A stretch of 64,000 nucleotides of DNA from Oleispira sp963933055 (lineage in GTDB: Bacteria; Pseudomonadota; Gammaproteobacteria; Pseudomonadales; Oceanobacteraceae). The notes beneath the pieces were generated by a model that was not told the DNA's origin, did not search any database, and saw only the letters and a program-made list of their open reading frames with translations. The stretch spans positions 1 to 64,000 of the forward strand of contig CAWVSY010000016.1 of the NCBI GenBank assembly GCA_963933055.1, written 5' to 3'. Made by a program: the position numbers and the translations under genes. Shown piece after piece: positions 51,939-61,785 of the stretch (position 1 is its first letter; every line of letters starts with the position of its first letter).

Positions 51939-53354
51939 ATGAACTTAAGTCAGAACACGCAGGCAATTTTGCTGCTCACAGGGTACTTTAATCCTTCATC
52001 AACTTCAGAGGTTAAGCCTTTGACCGTGGGTGAGTGGGCAAGATTTGCTGAGTTTTTAAGAAACAAATCGATATCGCCTAGTAAGCTATTAGAAATAGAT
52101 AGCTTGAAGTTACTGGAAGGCTACAGCGATAAAACCATCACTATCGAAAGAGTTGATGCTTTGTTGAAGCGTGGCACAGCTATGGCTGTCGCGTTAGAAA
52201 AATGGAGCCGCGCGAATGTTTGGGTGATATCGCGAGCTGACAAAGAATACCCGGAACGGCTCAAGAAAAAATTGGGCCAAAACTCACCTCCTGTTCTTTA
52301 TGGATGTGGTAATAAAGCACTGTTGAATAGTGGTGGGGTAGGCGTTGTAGGCTCTCGTAATGTATCAGCAGAAGATCTAGCTTATACAAAAGATCTAGGC
52401 GTTAAAGCGGCAAATACGGGCTTCTCGGTGGTATCAGGTGGCGCTAAAGGTGTCGACCAGGCGGCGATGCTTGCGGCATTAGAGGTAGAAGGTACAGTAA
52501 TTGGTATTTTGGCTGACAGCTTGTTACGTGCCAGTTCTAGTCGTCAATATCGCCAGTATCTGGTCAATAATAATCTTGTGCTAATTACGCCGTTTTATCC
52601 AGAGGCCGGATTTAATGCCGGCAATGCTATGCAGCGTAATAAGTATATTTATTGCCTATCGGATGCGGCGGTTGTTGTGCATTCAGGTAATCCAGAGTTT
52701 GGTAAAAATGGTAAAGGTGGCGGTACTTGGACGGGGGCTTTAGAAAACCTTAAAAAAGCTTGGGTGCCTTTGTGGGTAAAGCAAACCAGTGATAAAAAAG
52801 CAGGTAATGCACTTATCGTAAAAGAAGGTGCCTACTGGTTGTCTGAAAAGATAGATACGGTCGACATTGAAAGCCTCTTTACAGCACCAAAAGGTAGCCT
52901 GCAATCAATGACCGAAGATCTTTTATCGCAAGGTCAAACTACAGAAGAGCCTGACCAAACGAAAAAAACAAAAGAAGCGAAAGATACGGAAGAAGCAAGC
53001 CTAGTTGAAAACGCTTCGCCCGAAGGTGATTTAAACAAAAGTGATTTAAACGAAAGTGATGTAAACAAAAGCAGCGCAGAGAATATTCAATCTGTTGAAC
53101 AAGAGAAAAAAGAAATACCAGAAACTGAAGCCGAGTTACCTGAAAGTTTCTATGATTACTTTTTGCTTAAGGTTAAGCCTCTGTTAACAGAGGCTAAAAG
53201 CGTCGATGAATTAGTTGAAATATTAGAGCTGAATAAAACCCAGCTGAATGCTTGGTTAAAACAAGCCGTAGAAGACAAAACTATAACAAAATTAAATAAA
53301 CCTGTTCGCTATGAGTGGAATGGGGCAGGTAACAAGCAAGGGTCATTACTGTAA
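51939..53354 (+). CDS. DprA-like DNA-processing protein
   Basis: A 471-residue protein. The Rossmann-fold DprA/Smf core is at about residues 110-300: ANVWVISRADKEYPERLKK, VGVVGSRNVS (about 132), SGGAKGVDQAAMLAALE (about 166) and DAAVVVHSG. An N-terminal helical part precedes it. The C-terminal part has a very charged linker with DLNKSDLNESDVNKS-type repeats, then a winged-helix-like end (DELVEILELNKTQLNAWLKQAVEDKTI). DprA binds ssDNA and loads RecA. It abuts recQ (TAA/ATG) and overlaps pglX by one base (TAATG), so it is part of the BREX operon. Confidence 0.87.
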   Translation: MNLSQNTQAILLLTGYFNPSSTSEVKPLTVGEWARFAEFLRNKSISPSKLLEIDSLKLLEGYSDKTITIERVDALLKRGTAMAVALEKWSRANVWVISRADKEYPERLKKKLGQNSPPVLYGCGNKALLNSGGVGVVGSRNVSAEDLAYTKDLGVKAANTGFSVVSGGAKGVDQAAMLAALEVEGTVIGILADSLLRASSSRQYRQYLVNNNLVLITPFYPEAGFNAGNAMQRNKYIYCLSDAAVVVHSGNPEFGKNGKGGGTWTGALENLKKAWVPLWVKQTSDKKAGNALIVKEGAYWLSEKIDTVDIESLFTAPKGSLQSMTEDLLSQGQTTEEPDQTKKTKEAKDTEEASLVENASPEGDLNKSDLNESDVNKSSAENIQSVEQEKKEIPETEAELPESFYDYFLLKVKPLLTEAKSVDELVEILELNKTQLNAWLKQAVEDKTITKLNKPVRYEWNGAGNKQGSLL

Positions 53355-56300
53355 TGGACACTTCCAAATTAAAAAAATTCGCTCAATACGCTCGTCGTAG
53401 CCTAATTGAGCAAGTAGAAAGCAAGCTAAAGCTAGTGCTCGCGGAAGAGAGTGAAGCGCGTCGTGAATATCCACAAGCCGTTGCTGAGCTGGAAAAAAAG
53501 CTGGCAGAGCAGGGCGCAGCGGGTGATGGAGAGCAGCAGTTAATCGAACAGGTGGCCTACACTTGGTTCAACCGCTTTTGTGCGCTGCGCTTTATGGATG
53601 TTAACCAATACAACCGCATCATGGTGATCTCACCTTTTGCGGGGCAATTTCAGCCAGAGATATTAGCCGAGGCGAAAGCCGGGCATATTGATGAAAGCAT
53701 GGTTAACGCACAGGCCCGTGAGAAGATTTTTGGCTTACTCAGTGGTTCTGTCGCCAGTCGCGATGGCCAGGCAGAAGCTTTTCGCCTGCTGATTGTTGCG
53801 GTCTGTAATGACCTACATCGCATCATGCCTTACCTGTTTGAGCGCATAGAAGACTATACCGAACTACTCATGCCAGATGACCTGTTATCAGGTAGCTCCA
53901 TTCTGGCCTATACTCGCGAGGCAATGACGCCAGAGGCGTGTGAATCGGTTGAGTCGATTGGTTGGTTGTATCAGTTCTATATCTCTGAGAAAAAAGATGA
54001 AGTCTTCGATGGTCTGAAAAAGAACAAAAAGATTACGCCTGAAAACATCCCTGCGGCTACACAGTTGTTTACCCCACACTGGATTGTGCGTTATCTGGTG
54101 GAGAATTCACTGGGACGTTTGTGGATGTTGAATAATCCAAGCTCTAAAGTCATCGAGCAAATGGACTATTACATCAAGCCAGTGGAAGCAGAAACAGACT
54201 TTTTACGTATTCAAAGCCCTAAAGAGATTAAGATTTGCGACCCTGCCTGCGGCTCTGGTCACATGCTCACCTATGCTTACGATCTTCTGTATTCCATATA
54301 CTTGGATGCAGGTTATGACCCTACGGATATACCAGAGCTTATTTTAACGAATAATCTATACGGCATCGAGATTGATGAACGTGCGGCTGAATTAGCCGCC
54401 TTTGCATTAACCATGAAGGCGATTAAAGGTGATCCGAATGGCGATGGTAATAATCGCCGTCGTTTCTTCCGTAACCCTGTTGAGCCCAATATTTGTCGTT
54501 TAGAAAAGGTTAGTTTTACCGAAGAAGAGTTGGATAGCTATATCGACTTTGTGGGTAAGGATTTATTTACTCAAGATTTAAGGGCAACACTGAAAGAATT
54601 TGAAGAGGCGGATAACTTTGGTTCTTTGATTCAGCCTACTCTGAAAAATCCTGCTGATTCATTGGCGGCTTTGGAGGCTAAGGATGTATCCGGGCAACTG
54701 TTCTTAACAGAAACTCATAAATCTGTTTTGAAGGTTTTGGGCCAAGCTGATTATTTGAGTCAGAAATATCATGTGGTTGTGGCTAATCCCCCTTATATGG
54801 GTAGTAAGGGAATGAATCCTCGTTTGTCTAAGTGGGCTAAGGATAATTACCCTGATAGTAAGTCGGATCTTTTCTCTATGTTTATGGAAAGTGCATTATA
54901 TATGACAGTTAGACAAGGATTGATGTCGATGATAAATATGCATTCTTGGATGTTTATATCTCGATATGAAGCATTAAGAGAAAAGCTACTTTCAACCACT
55001 TCGATTAAATCAATGGCACACCTTGGTGAAAGGGCTTTTGATTCTATTGGTGGAGCCGTAGTTTCGACAACCGCATTCGTATTGGAAAAAAATTGCAACC
55101 CTGATGCACAAGGTGTGTTTTTAAGGCTTGTTGAAGGGGAAAATGAAGAAGAAAAATCGTCTATGGCGAAAGAATCAACTTCATTGGAATCGCCAATTTT
55201 TTATACTGCATCATCAAGCGATTTTGCGATCTTTCCTGGTAGTCCCATTTCATACTGGGCTTCACGTGACTTTTTGTATTCATACCAAAAAGGTAAAAAG
55301 CTTGGGAGTTTAGCTGATATAGCTGTCGGATTATTTACATGTGATAACGATAGATTTTTGAGATCATGGCATGAGGTCTGCTTTGAGGATATAAGCTTTT
55401 CGACTGAAGATATAAGTGAGACGACAAGTAAATACTATCCCTACAACAAGGGCGGAGGTTTTCGTAAGTGGTATGGGCTTAACGAACTTATTGTATATTT
55501 TAAAAATGAAGGTATAGAAATTCGTGACCATCGAAAAGACTCAGGGCAGTCCTGGTCCTTACCTGGCGAAAAATATTATTTTAGGGAAGGTATCACTTGG
55601 TCAGGTCTTACCTCGGATATAAACAGCTTTAGGTGGTCAGATAAAGGGTTTGTTTTTGAATCTAATAAAGGCCAGATGTTGTTTTCCAAAATTGATCATG
55701 ACCTTTTAGCATTTCTTAACACTAAGGTATCGGAGGAAATAGTCTCTCTTATTAATCCTACCCTTTCATTGCAGAGTAACGAAGTAAAAAAGATTTCGTA
55801 TTTACGCCCAAATTCAAAGGATCTATATAAAAACTGTAAACGAATGGTAGAGATCGCACGTTTAGATTGGAATGCTTACGAAACCTCATGGGATTTCAGT
55901 GAGCTACCGCTGCTTTCCTCCGAATATTGCGGAGAAACGCTGGAAGCGAGCTATGCGAACCTCCGAGGCAATTGGCAGGGCATGACTGATGAAATGCTGC
56001 AGCTGGAGGAAGAGAACAATAGCATCTTTATCGACGCCTATGGCTTACAGGGTGAACTAGACCCTGAGGTATCGATCGAGGAAATCACCCTCACGTGCAA
56101 TCCCGCCTATTCGATCAAGGGTGACAAAACTGACGAGCAGTTCGAAAAGATCCTTCGCACTCAGACAATGGAGGAGTTCCTTTCCTACGCTGTAGGATGT
56201 ATGTTCGGCCGCTACTCGCTTGATAAAGAAGGTCTCATCCTCGCCAATCAAGGCGATACTCTAGAAGACTACCTAAAACGAGTCCCGCAACCAACCTTTA

Positions 56301-56902
56301 TGCCTGACAATGACAACGTTATCCCTCTTATCGATTTCGATGGTGATTGGTTCGAAGACGATATCACTGAGCGCTTTAAAGAATTCCTGAAAGTCACGTT
56401 TGGTGAAGAACACTTTGCTGAAAACTTGGCCTTTATCGAAGAAGCCCTTGGTGGTGATGGGAAGCGTAAAGATATCAAAAAGTTCTTCCTGAAAGACTTC
56501 TACGCCGATCACGTAAAACGCTATAAAAAACGCCCCATCTACTGGATGTTCTCATCACCTAAAGGCTCATTCAATGCTTTGATCTATATGCATCGCTACA
56601 ATAAAGATACGGTCAATATCGTTTTGAATGATTACCTGCGTGAATTCCGCACCAAGCTACAGGCCCGTAAAGAAAGCCATGAGCAAATCGAGGTGAGTGC
56701 ATCGGCCAGTGCCAAAGAAAAAACACAGGCGATGAAAGCCATCCAGAAGATTAACAAAGTGCTGGATGAAATTAACGACTACGAGCACGACACGCTTTAC
56801 CCCTTAGCCGGTAAATCGCCAGAGATTGATCTGGATGACGGGGTGAAACATAACTATCCCTTATTTGGCAAAGCGCTGAAGAAAATTGCGGGGCTGTCGT
56901 AG
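53354..56902 (+). CDS. pglX: BREX adenine-specific DNA methyltransferase PglX
   Basis: An 1182-residue methylase that marks host DNA in type 1 BREX (also called BrxX). SAM motif DPACGSGHMLTYAYD near residue 296, and catalytic NPPY (VVANPPYMGSKGMN) near 478; N-terminal RRSLIEQVESKLKLVL region; C-terminal recognition domain. The recognition half (roughly 54600-55850) is markedly more AT-rich than the flanks, which suggests replacement of the target-specificity region by recombination. The start overlaps the dprA stop. Confidence 0.95.
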   Translation: MDTSKLKKFAQYARRSLIEQVESKLKLVLAEESEARREYPQAVAELEKKLAEQGAAGDGEQQLIEQVAYTWFNRFCALRFMDVNQYNRIMVISPFAGQFQPEILAEAKAGHIDESMVNAQAREKIFGLLSGSVASRDGQAEAFRLLIVAVCNDLHRIMPYLFERIEDYTELLMPDDLLSGSSILAYTREAMTPEACESVESIGWLYQFYISEKKDEVFDGLKKNKKITPENIPAATQLFTPHWIVRYLVENSLGRLWMLNNPSSKVIEQMDYYIKPVEAETDFLRIQSPKEIKICDPACGSGHMLTYAYDLLYSIYLDAGYDPTDIPELILTNNLYGIEIDERAAELAAFALTMKAIKGDPNGDGNNRRRFFRNPVEPNICRLEKVSFTEEELDSYIDFVGKDLFTQDLRATLKEFEEADNFGSLIQPTLKNPADSLAALEAKDVSGQLFLTETHKSVLKVLGQADYLSQKYHVVVANPPYMGSKGMNPRLSKWAKDNYPDSKSDLFSMFMESALYMTVRQGLMSMINMHSWMFISRYEALREKLLSTTSIKSMAHLGERAFDSIGGAVVSTTAFVLEKNCNPDAQGVFLRLVEGENEEEKSSMAKESTSLESPIFYTASSSDFAIFPGSPISYWASRDFLYSYQKGKKLGSLADIAVGLFTCDNDRFLRSWHEVCFEDISFSTEDISETTSKYYPYNKGGGFRKWYGLNELIVYFKNEGIEIRDHRKDSGQSWSLPGEKYYFREGITWSGLTSDINSFRWSDKGFVFESNKGQMLFSKIDHDLLAFLNTKVSEEIVSLINPTLSLQSNEVKKISYLRPNSKDLYKNCKRMVEIARLDWNAYETSWDFSELPLLSSEYCGETLEASYANLRGNWQGMTDEMLQLEEENNSIFIDAYGLQGELDPEVSIEEITLTCNPAYSIKGDKTDEQFEKILRTQTMEEFLSYAVGCMFGRYSLDKEGLILANQGDTLEDYLKRVPQPTFMPDNDNVIPLIDFDGDWFEDDITERFKEFLKVTFGEEHFAENLAFIEEALGGDGKRKDIKKFFLKDFYADHVKRYKKRPIYWMFSSPKGSFNALIYMHRYNKDTVNIVLNDYLREFRTKLQARKESHEQIEVSASASAKEKTQAMKAIQKINKVLDEINDYEHDTLYPLAGKSPEIDLDDGVKHNYPLFGKALKKIAGLS

Positions 56903-56931
56903 ATGAGGTTTGTTAAGGGAACGTTAGTTAA

Positions 56932-59484
56932 ATGACTGAAAATCGTATTCAGCAGGCACTGAGCCGACTGTTTGAGAAGCACCGCATTGTGTTCTGGTAT
57001 GACGACAAACAAGAACTGCGTGATGCCTTTGATACCTTGGCGATTGACGGGGTCGAAAAGCTAGAAATTCAAAATAATGAATTTGGCATTAAACACAAGC
57101 TACTGCGTGAGGCGCCGAAACAGTCCTTCTTGGTGTATAAAGAAGGCAAGCAACCAGAGCCCCTACAAAACTGGTTGTTAGATGTTGAGCTGGCGAACAC
57201 CACCTTTAGAACCGATCAAGTCGCTATCTGGTTAAGCGAGCTTGAGCTGCCCAATGAGTTTACAGAGGTGGTTGAGCAACACACCGCTTTCTTCGACACC
57301 GCTAGGGCAAGAGTGCAAGCTGAAAAGCGTAAAGCGACATTAAAAAAACTGCTGAGCAATGAAGATACCTTAAGTAATGTACGGCAAAAAATGTTGGCCG
57401 TATGTGCTGGGGCAACGCAATTGGCCGATGCCCGTATCGATGTGATTATGGAAGCCTTATTGGCTGAACTGGTGTTGGTTAAGCAGCCGCTATATGGCCT
57501 GATTCAGCGCTGCCAGCTGGATGGTTTTTTATGGCAGCAAGTGGAACGCTTTTACGGCTATACCAGCGAACAGCCTAGCGTTAAAGATTTTGCCATCGAG
57601 CTGTTCAAATCCTGTTATTCCATGGGGGTGAACTCTCCACTTGGCGGAGATTCTATTAAGCTTTCAAATGATGCTCTGGTATTTTTCAAGCGCTGGAAAG
57701 ACAGCCGCACCCACGAACATACCTTCGAAACGCTTTCAGATGATTATGCTGAGTTGCTTGGCATAGAAGAAGACCTTAACAAGCGTAACCTGAAAGAAGT
57801 CATCGAGCTCGACTACTTCCGTTTGATTGATAAAAAGGTTATCTACGAGCTAGTTAAAGCCGTTGAGCAGCGAACGCTTTCTGAAGGCGAAGTAACCCTA
57901 TGGTGCCGAGGCAGAAGGCAGGCCCATTGGTTCGCTGATTTTAAGCACCTTTATGAAGCCGTGGATATCGCGAGCCAGTTTTTTGTGCTGCTCGATACCA
58001 TCCAATTAACGATGGGGAGTTCTGGCGAGGCGGTACAAAGCTATGTGAGCCATTGGTTTAAGTTGGATCAGCTTTACCGTCAGTATATCTATTGCCTAAA
58101 AGCCTCTTCACAAAATACATTGCTCAATTCACTCACGGCAAAAATAGAAAGCCTCTACACCAATCGTTACTTGTTGCCGCTAAACAACGCATGGCAAGCC
58201 CATGTTGATGTGATGGATGACTGGAAGGTGCCGGATGTTGTGCCGCAAACCAAGTTCTTCACCAAATGGGTAAAACCTTACCTGGATAAAAAGAATAAGA
58301 TTTGTGTGATTATTTCAGATGCCTTCCGTTATGAAGCAGGTGAAGAAATGGTCGGCAGAATACGGCAAGAAGATCGTTACCAAGCCAAGCTTGAGCATGC
58401 GCTTTCTTCGCTGCCGAGCTACACCCAGCTGGGTATGGCCTCACTGCTGCCACAAGGCGATGACATGCTAAGTATTGCCGACAACAAAACAGCAACAGTG
58501 AAAGCCGGAGAACAGTCAACACAAGGTACTGATAACCGCGATAAGCACTTGAAAGCGGTATTGGGCGAGCGAGTAAGTGCCGTGCAAGCCAAGCAGATAT
58601 TGGATATGACCATTCCTGAAAGCCGCGAGCTAATCAAGGCGAATGATGTCATGTATATCTACCACAACCGGATTGACCATACTGGCGACAAAATGCAATC
58701 AGAGGGTGAGGCCTGTGAAGCGGCTGAAAAAACTTTCGATGATTTGATGAAACTCATCAAAAAGTTAGCCAACGCAAACGTCAATAATATTTTGATCACA
58801 GCCGATCATGGATTTATTTATCAGAACCAGCCATTAGAAGAGAGTGACTTTCTGGCCAATGATGTGAAAGGTGATGTGCTCTATAACGATAGACGCTTTG
58901 TGTTAGGTAAGAACCTGCAATGCAGTAGCGCACTGAAGTCGTTTAGCGCCAAACAGCTTGGCTTGTCTGGCGACGTTCATGCCGTGATACCAAAAGGGAT
59001 TCAGCGACTTCGCTTAAGCGGTTCTGGCAGTCGCTTTGTGCATGGCGGCGCATCCTTACAAGAAGTGATCATTCCAGTGATCTCCATTAATAAAAAACGC
59101 CAGAGCGACGTGAGCTTTGTTGAGGTCGATATACTGCGCGGTGGCACCAATGTGATTACCTCCGGTCAGCTTTCGGTTACGCTTTATCAAACAGAGCCTG
59201 CGACGGATAAAATTCGACCTCGTCGTTTAAAAGCCGGTATTTACACTGAGTCGGGTACTTTGATCTCTGATAAGCATGAAGTGTTGTTAGACTTAACATC
59301 AGACAATGCTCGTGAACGGGAGTTGAAACTGCGTTTCGTACTAACGCAAGAAGCGGATTCGGCCAATAATCAAGAAGTGTTGCTGAAACTGGAAGAGCCT
59401 GAAGAAGGGTCTAATCAATACCGTAAATATAAAGAGCTGCGTTATACCATTCGACGCTCTTTCACCAGTGATTTTGATTTTTAG
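56932..59484 (+). CDS. pglZ: BREX alkaline-phosphatase-superfamily protein PglZ
   Basis: An 850-residue core BREX protein. The alkaline-phosphatase-like metal domain is central: VIISDAFRYEAGEEM (about residues 459-473) and ITADHGFIYQ (about 621-630), with the intervening LGMASLLPQGDDM. The C-terminal part is beta-rich (GTNVITSGQLSVTLYQ). Together with PglX it is central to BREX defence. 29 bases after pglX. Confidence 0.95.
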   Translation: MTENRIQQALSRLFEKHRIVFWYDDKQELRDAFDTLAIDGVEKLEIQNNEFGIKHKLLREAPKQSFLVYKEGKQPEPLQNWLLDVELANTTFRTDQVAIWLSELELPNEFTEVVEQHTAFFDTARARVQAEKRKATLKKLLSNEDTLSNVRQKMLAVCAGATQLADARIDVIMEALLAELVLVKQPLYGLIQRCQLDGFLWQQVERFYGYTSEQPSVKDFAIELFKSCYSMGVNSPLGGDSIKLSNDALVFFKRWKDSRTHEHTFETLSDDYAELLGIEEDLNKRNLKEVIELDYFRLIDKKVIYELVKAVEQRTLSEGEVTLWCRGRRQAHWFADFKHLYEAVDIASQFFVLLDTIQLTMGSSGEAVQSYVSHWFKLDQLYRQYIYCLKASSQNTLLNSLTAKIESLYTNRYLLPLNNAWQAHVDVMDDWKVPDVVPQTKFFTKWVKPYLDKKNKICVIISDAFRYEAGEEMVGRIRQEDRYQAKLEHALSSLPSYTQLGMASLLPQGDDMLSIADNKTATVKAGEQSTQGTDNRDKHLKAVLGERVSAVQAKQILDMTIPESRELIKANDVMYIYHNRIDHTGDKMQSEGEACEAAEKTFDDLMKLIKKLANANVNNILITADHGFIYQNQPLEESDFLANDVKGDVLYNDRRFVLGKNLQCSSALKSFSAKQLGLSGDVHAVIPKGIQRLRLSGSGSRFVHGGASLQEVIIPVISINKKRQSDVSFVEVDILRGGTNVITSGQLSVTLYQTEPATDKIRPRRLKAGIYTESGTLISDKHEVLLDLTSDNARERELKLRFVLTQEADSANNQEVLLKLEEPEEGSNQYRKYKELRYTIRRSFTSDFDF

Positions 59485-59543
59485 GTGTTAAAGCCTTTAT
59501 CAATATTGTGAACAAAAGAAAATGGATTTTCTGAGGAAAAGTG

Positions 59544-61598
59544 ATGACAGATTTAAATCAAAAAATATGTGATGTGTTTGCGGGCTTAGTGGTTCGTAAA
59601 GATCTCGTTAAAACCGTTAAAGGCAATGCCATTGTTCCTTCCTACGTATTGGAGTATTTATTAGGCCAATACTGTGCGACCAATGACGAAGACAGCATTC
59701 AAAGTGGCATTCAAACGGTTAAGGAAATTCTGGCAAAACATTATGTGCACCGCAATGAAGCGGGGTTGATCCGTTCGACTATTCGCGAGAAAGGTCGTCA
59801 CAAAGTCATCGATAAAGTGAGTGTGGCGCTTAATGATAAGAAAGACTGCTACGAGATGGCATTTTCTAATCTTGGTATTAAAAAGGTACTGATCGATTCG
59901 GGGACGGTAAAGCAGCATCCTAAGCTACTTGTTGGCGGCGTATGGGTGATCGCAGACGTTGAGTATGAGCACACGGAAGATAAAGAGGCCAGCCCTTGGA
60001 TACTGAGTAGCATTAAACCTATTCAGATGTCTCATTTCGATTATGAGAGCTATATTGAATCGCGCAAACAATTCAGCCTAGATGAATGGATTGATGTGTT
60101 GGTTCAAAGCATCGGCTTTAACCCTGATTACTTTGGTCGTCGAAGTAAATTAATGCAGTTAACGCGTTTAATTCCATTTTGTGAACGGAATTACAATCTA
60201 ATTGAGTTAGGTCCTAAAGGAACGGGTAAGTCGCATATTTATTCTGAGTTTTCACCCCACGGTATTTTACTTTCTGGCGGTGAAGTGAGTGTGGCCAAGC
60301 TATTTGTGAATAACTCATCTGGAAAGATAGGCTTGGTAGGCTATTGGGATACGGTTGCCTTCGATGAGTTCGCAGGTAAGAAAAAGAAAGTCGATAAAGC
60401 GCTTGTCGATATCATGAAAAACTACATGGCCAATAAGTCGTTCTCGCGAGGTGTTGAAACCTTAGGGGCCGATGCGTCGATGACCTTTGTTGGCAACACT
60501 GAGCACAGCTTACCGTATATGCTGAGGCATAGTGATTTGTTTGATGCCTTGCCAGAGAAGTTTTACGATTCCGCCTTTCTTGATCGACTGCACTTTTATA
60601 TCCCAGGCTGGGAAGTTGATATCATTCGTGGTGAGATGTTTTCAAATGGCTACGGATTCGTTGTGGACTATTTGGCCGAGATTTTACGCCATCTTCGAAA
60701 CCAAGATTTTTCTGACCAATACAAAGAATACTTTACGCTTTCTTCCAATATATCGACGCGAGACCGAGACGCGATCAATAAGACCTTCTCTGGGTTAATG
60801 AAAATCTTGTTTCCTCAGGGTGGTGCAACTGAGCAGGAAGTTGAAGAGCTGCTTAAGTTTTCAATGGAAGGCCGTAAGCGCGTTAAAGACCAGTTGTTTA
60901 GAATCGATACCACCTATGCCGAAGTCGACTTTTCTTATACAGACAGTTCTGGCAAAGAAAAACCAGTTACGACGCTAGAAGAGCTTGAGTATCCCAACTA
61001 TTTCCATAAAACCGTTTCCAGTGATGATGCGGGTTTACCTGAGCCGAGTATTGATACGAATAGAGATTCTAGTCAGGACAAACCCGTACCTACAGAAGTA
61101 AAAACTGAAGAGCTCCAAGAAGGTCACCTTACCTTTGCTGAGAATCAGCGAGGTGTAAGTTACGATGAGTTGATTGGCCCTTACATCAAAGGCGCGAAGC
61201 ACATAACTATTACAGATCCTTATATTCGCTTATTTTATCAGGCTAGGAACCTGATGGAATTGATGGAGACTATCGTTAAAAATAAGGCTCTAGAAGATGA
61301 GGTAATTGTTAGTCTTGTGACAGTTGAGGATGAATTCAAAGGAGAAGAGCAGCGTAACTTCTTAGAACAAATACAAAGTTCTATGTTTGCTGTCGGTATT
61401 AAATTCGCTTATTCGTTTGATACTTCAGGTTCACAACATGCTAGACATATCGTCACAGATACTGGCTGGAAAATATCGCTTGATCGTGGTTTGGATATAT
61501 TTCAACAATACGATATGAATGATGCATTCCAGCTATCAAATCGCTTACAAAAGCATAGAGCTTGTAAGGCATTCGAAGTGACTTTTATTAAAGTGTAG
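59544..61598 (+). CDS. brxL: BREX Lon-like protein BrxL
   Basis: A 684-residue protein. AAA+ motor with Walker A ELGPKGTGKSHIYSEFS near residues 221-237, VAFDEFAGKKKKVDKALVDIMKNYMA (Walker B region) and PEKFYDSAFLDRLHFYIPGWE. The C-terminal third holds a Lon-protease-like region. Presence of BrxL with PglX/PglZ defines type 1 BREX. The ATG at 59544 is preferred, with GAGG 8 bases upstream, over a GTG one codon earlier. A linker near residues 500-530 is rich in Ser/Asp/Pro. Confidence 0.94.
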   Translation: MTDLNQKICDVFAGLVVRKDLVKTVKGNAIVPSYVLEYLLGQYCATNDEDSIQSGIQTVKEILAKHYVHRNEAGLIRSTIREKGRHKVIDKVSVALNDKKDCYEMAFSNLGIKKVLIDSGTVKQHPKLLVGGVWVIADVEYEHTEDKEASPWILSSIKPIQMSHFDYESYIESRKQFSLDEWIDVLVQSIGFNPDYFGRRSKLMQLTRLIPFCERNYNLIELGPKGTGKSHIYSEFSPHGILLSGGEVSVAKLFVNNSSGKIGLVGYWDTVAFDEFAGKKKKVDKALVDIMKNYMANKSFSRGVETLGADASMTFVGNTEHSLPYMLRHSDLFDALPEKFYDSAFLDRLHFYIPGWEVDIIRGEMFSNGYGFVVDYLAEILRHLRNQDFSDQYKEYFTLSSNISTRDRDAINKTFSGLMKILFPQGGATEQEVEELLKFSMEGRKRVKDQLFRIDTTYAEVDFSYTDSSGKEKPVTTLEELEYPNYFHKTVSSDDAGLPEPSIDTNRDSSQDKPVPTEVKTEELQEGHLTFAENQRGVSYDELIGPYIKGAKHITITDPYIRLFYQARNLMELMETIVKNKALEDEVIVSLVTVEDEFKGEEQRNFLEQIQSSMFAVGIKFAYSFDTSGSQHARHIVTDTGWKISLDRGLDIFQQYDMNDAFQLSNRLQKHRACKAFEVTFIKV

Positions 61599-61599
61599 G

Positions 61600-61619
61600 G
61601 AAGTACAAAGGAGTACTTC
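61600..61619. terminator. Short hairpin after brxL
   Basis: GAAGTAC/GTACTTC with a 6-base loop begins 2 bases after the brxL stop. The following TAATTTAC is a weak tail. It may end the BREX transcript; the gap 61620-61785 otherwise shows nothing I can assign. Confidence 0.4.
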
Positions 61620-61785
61620 TAATTTACAGTAATTGGCGAGCAGTCATTGTGTGATTTAAGATACTCATGCGGTGATGAAACTCTCTCTATTTATGTAGCT
61701 AAAATCTAGGTACCACTTCAACTAGCAGTACTTGAATTAATTTTTTGTATCAGAAACCGATACGTTTGGAAGAGTAGTTGAGAAT

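Noticed and set aside
44975..61598. DISARM or Pgl (type 2 BREX) system
   Set aside because: BrxA, BrxB and BrxL are present and no PglW or DISARM helicase set is seen; this is type 1 BREX.
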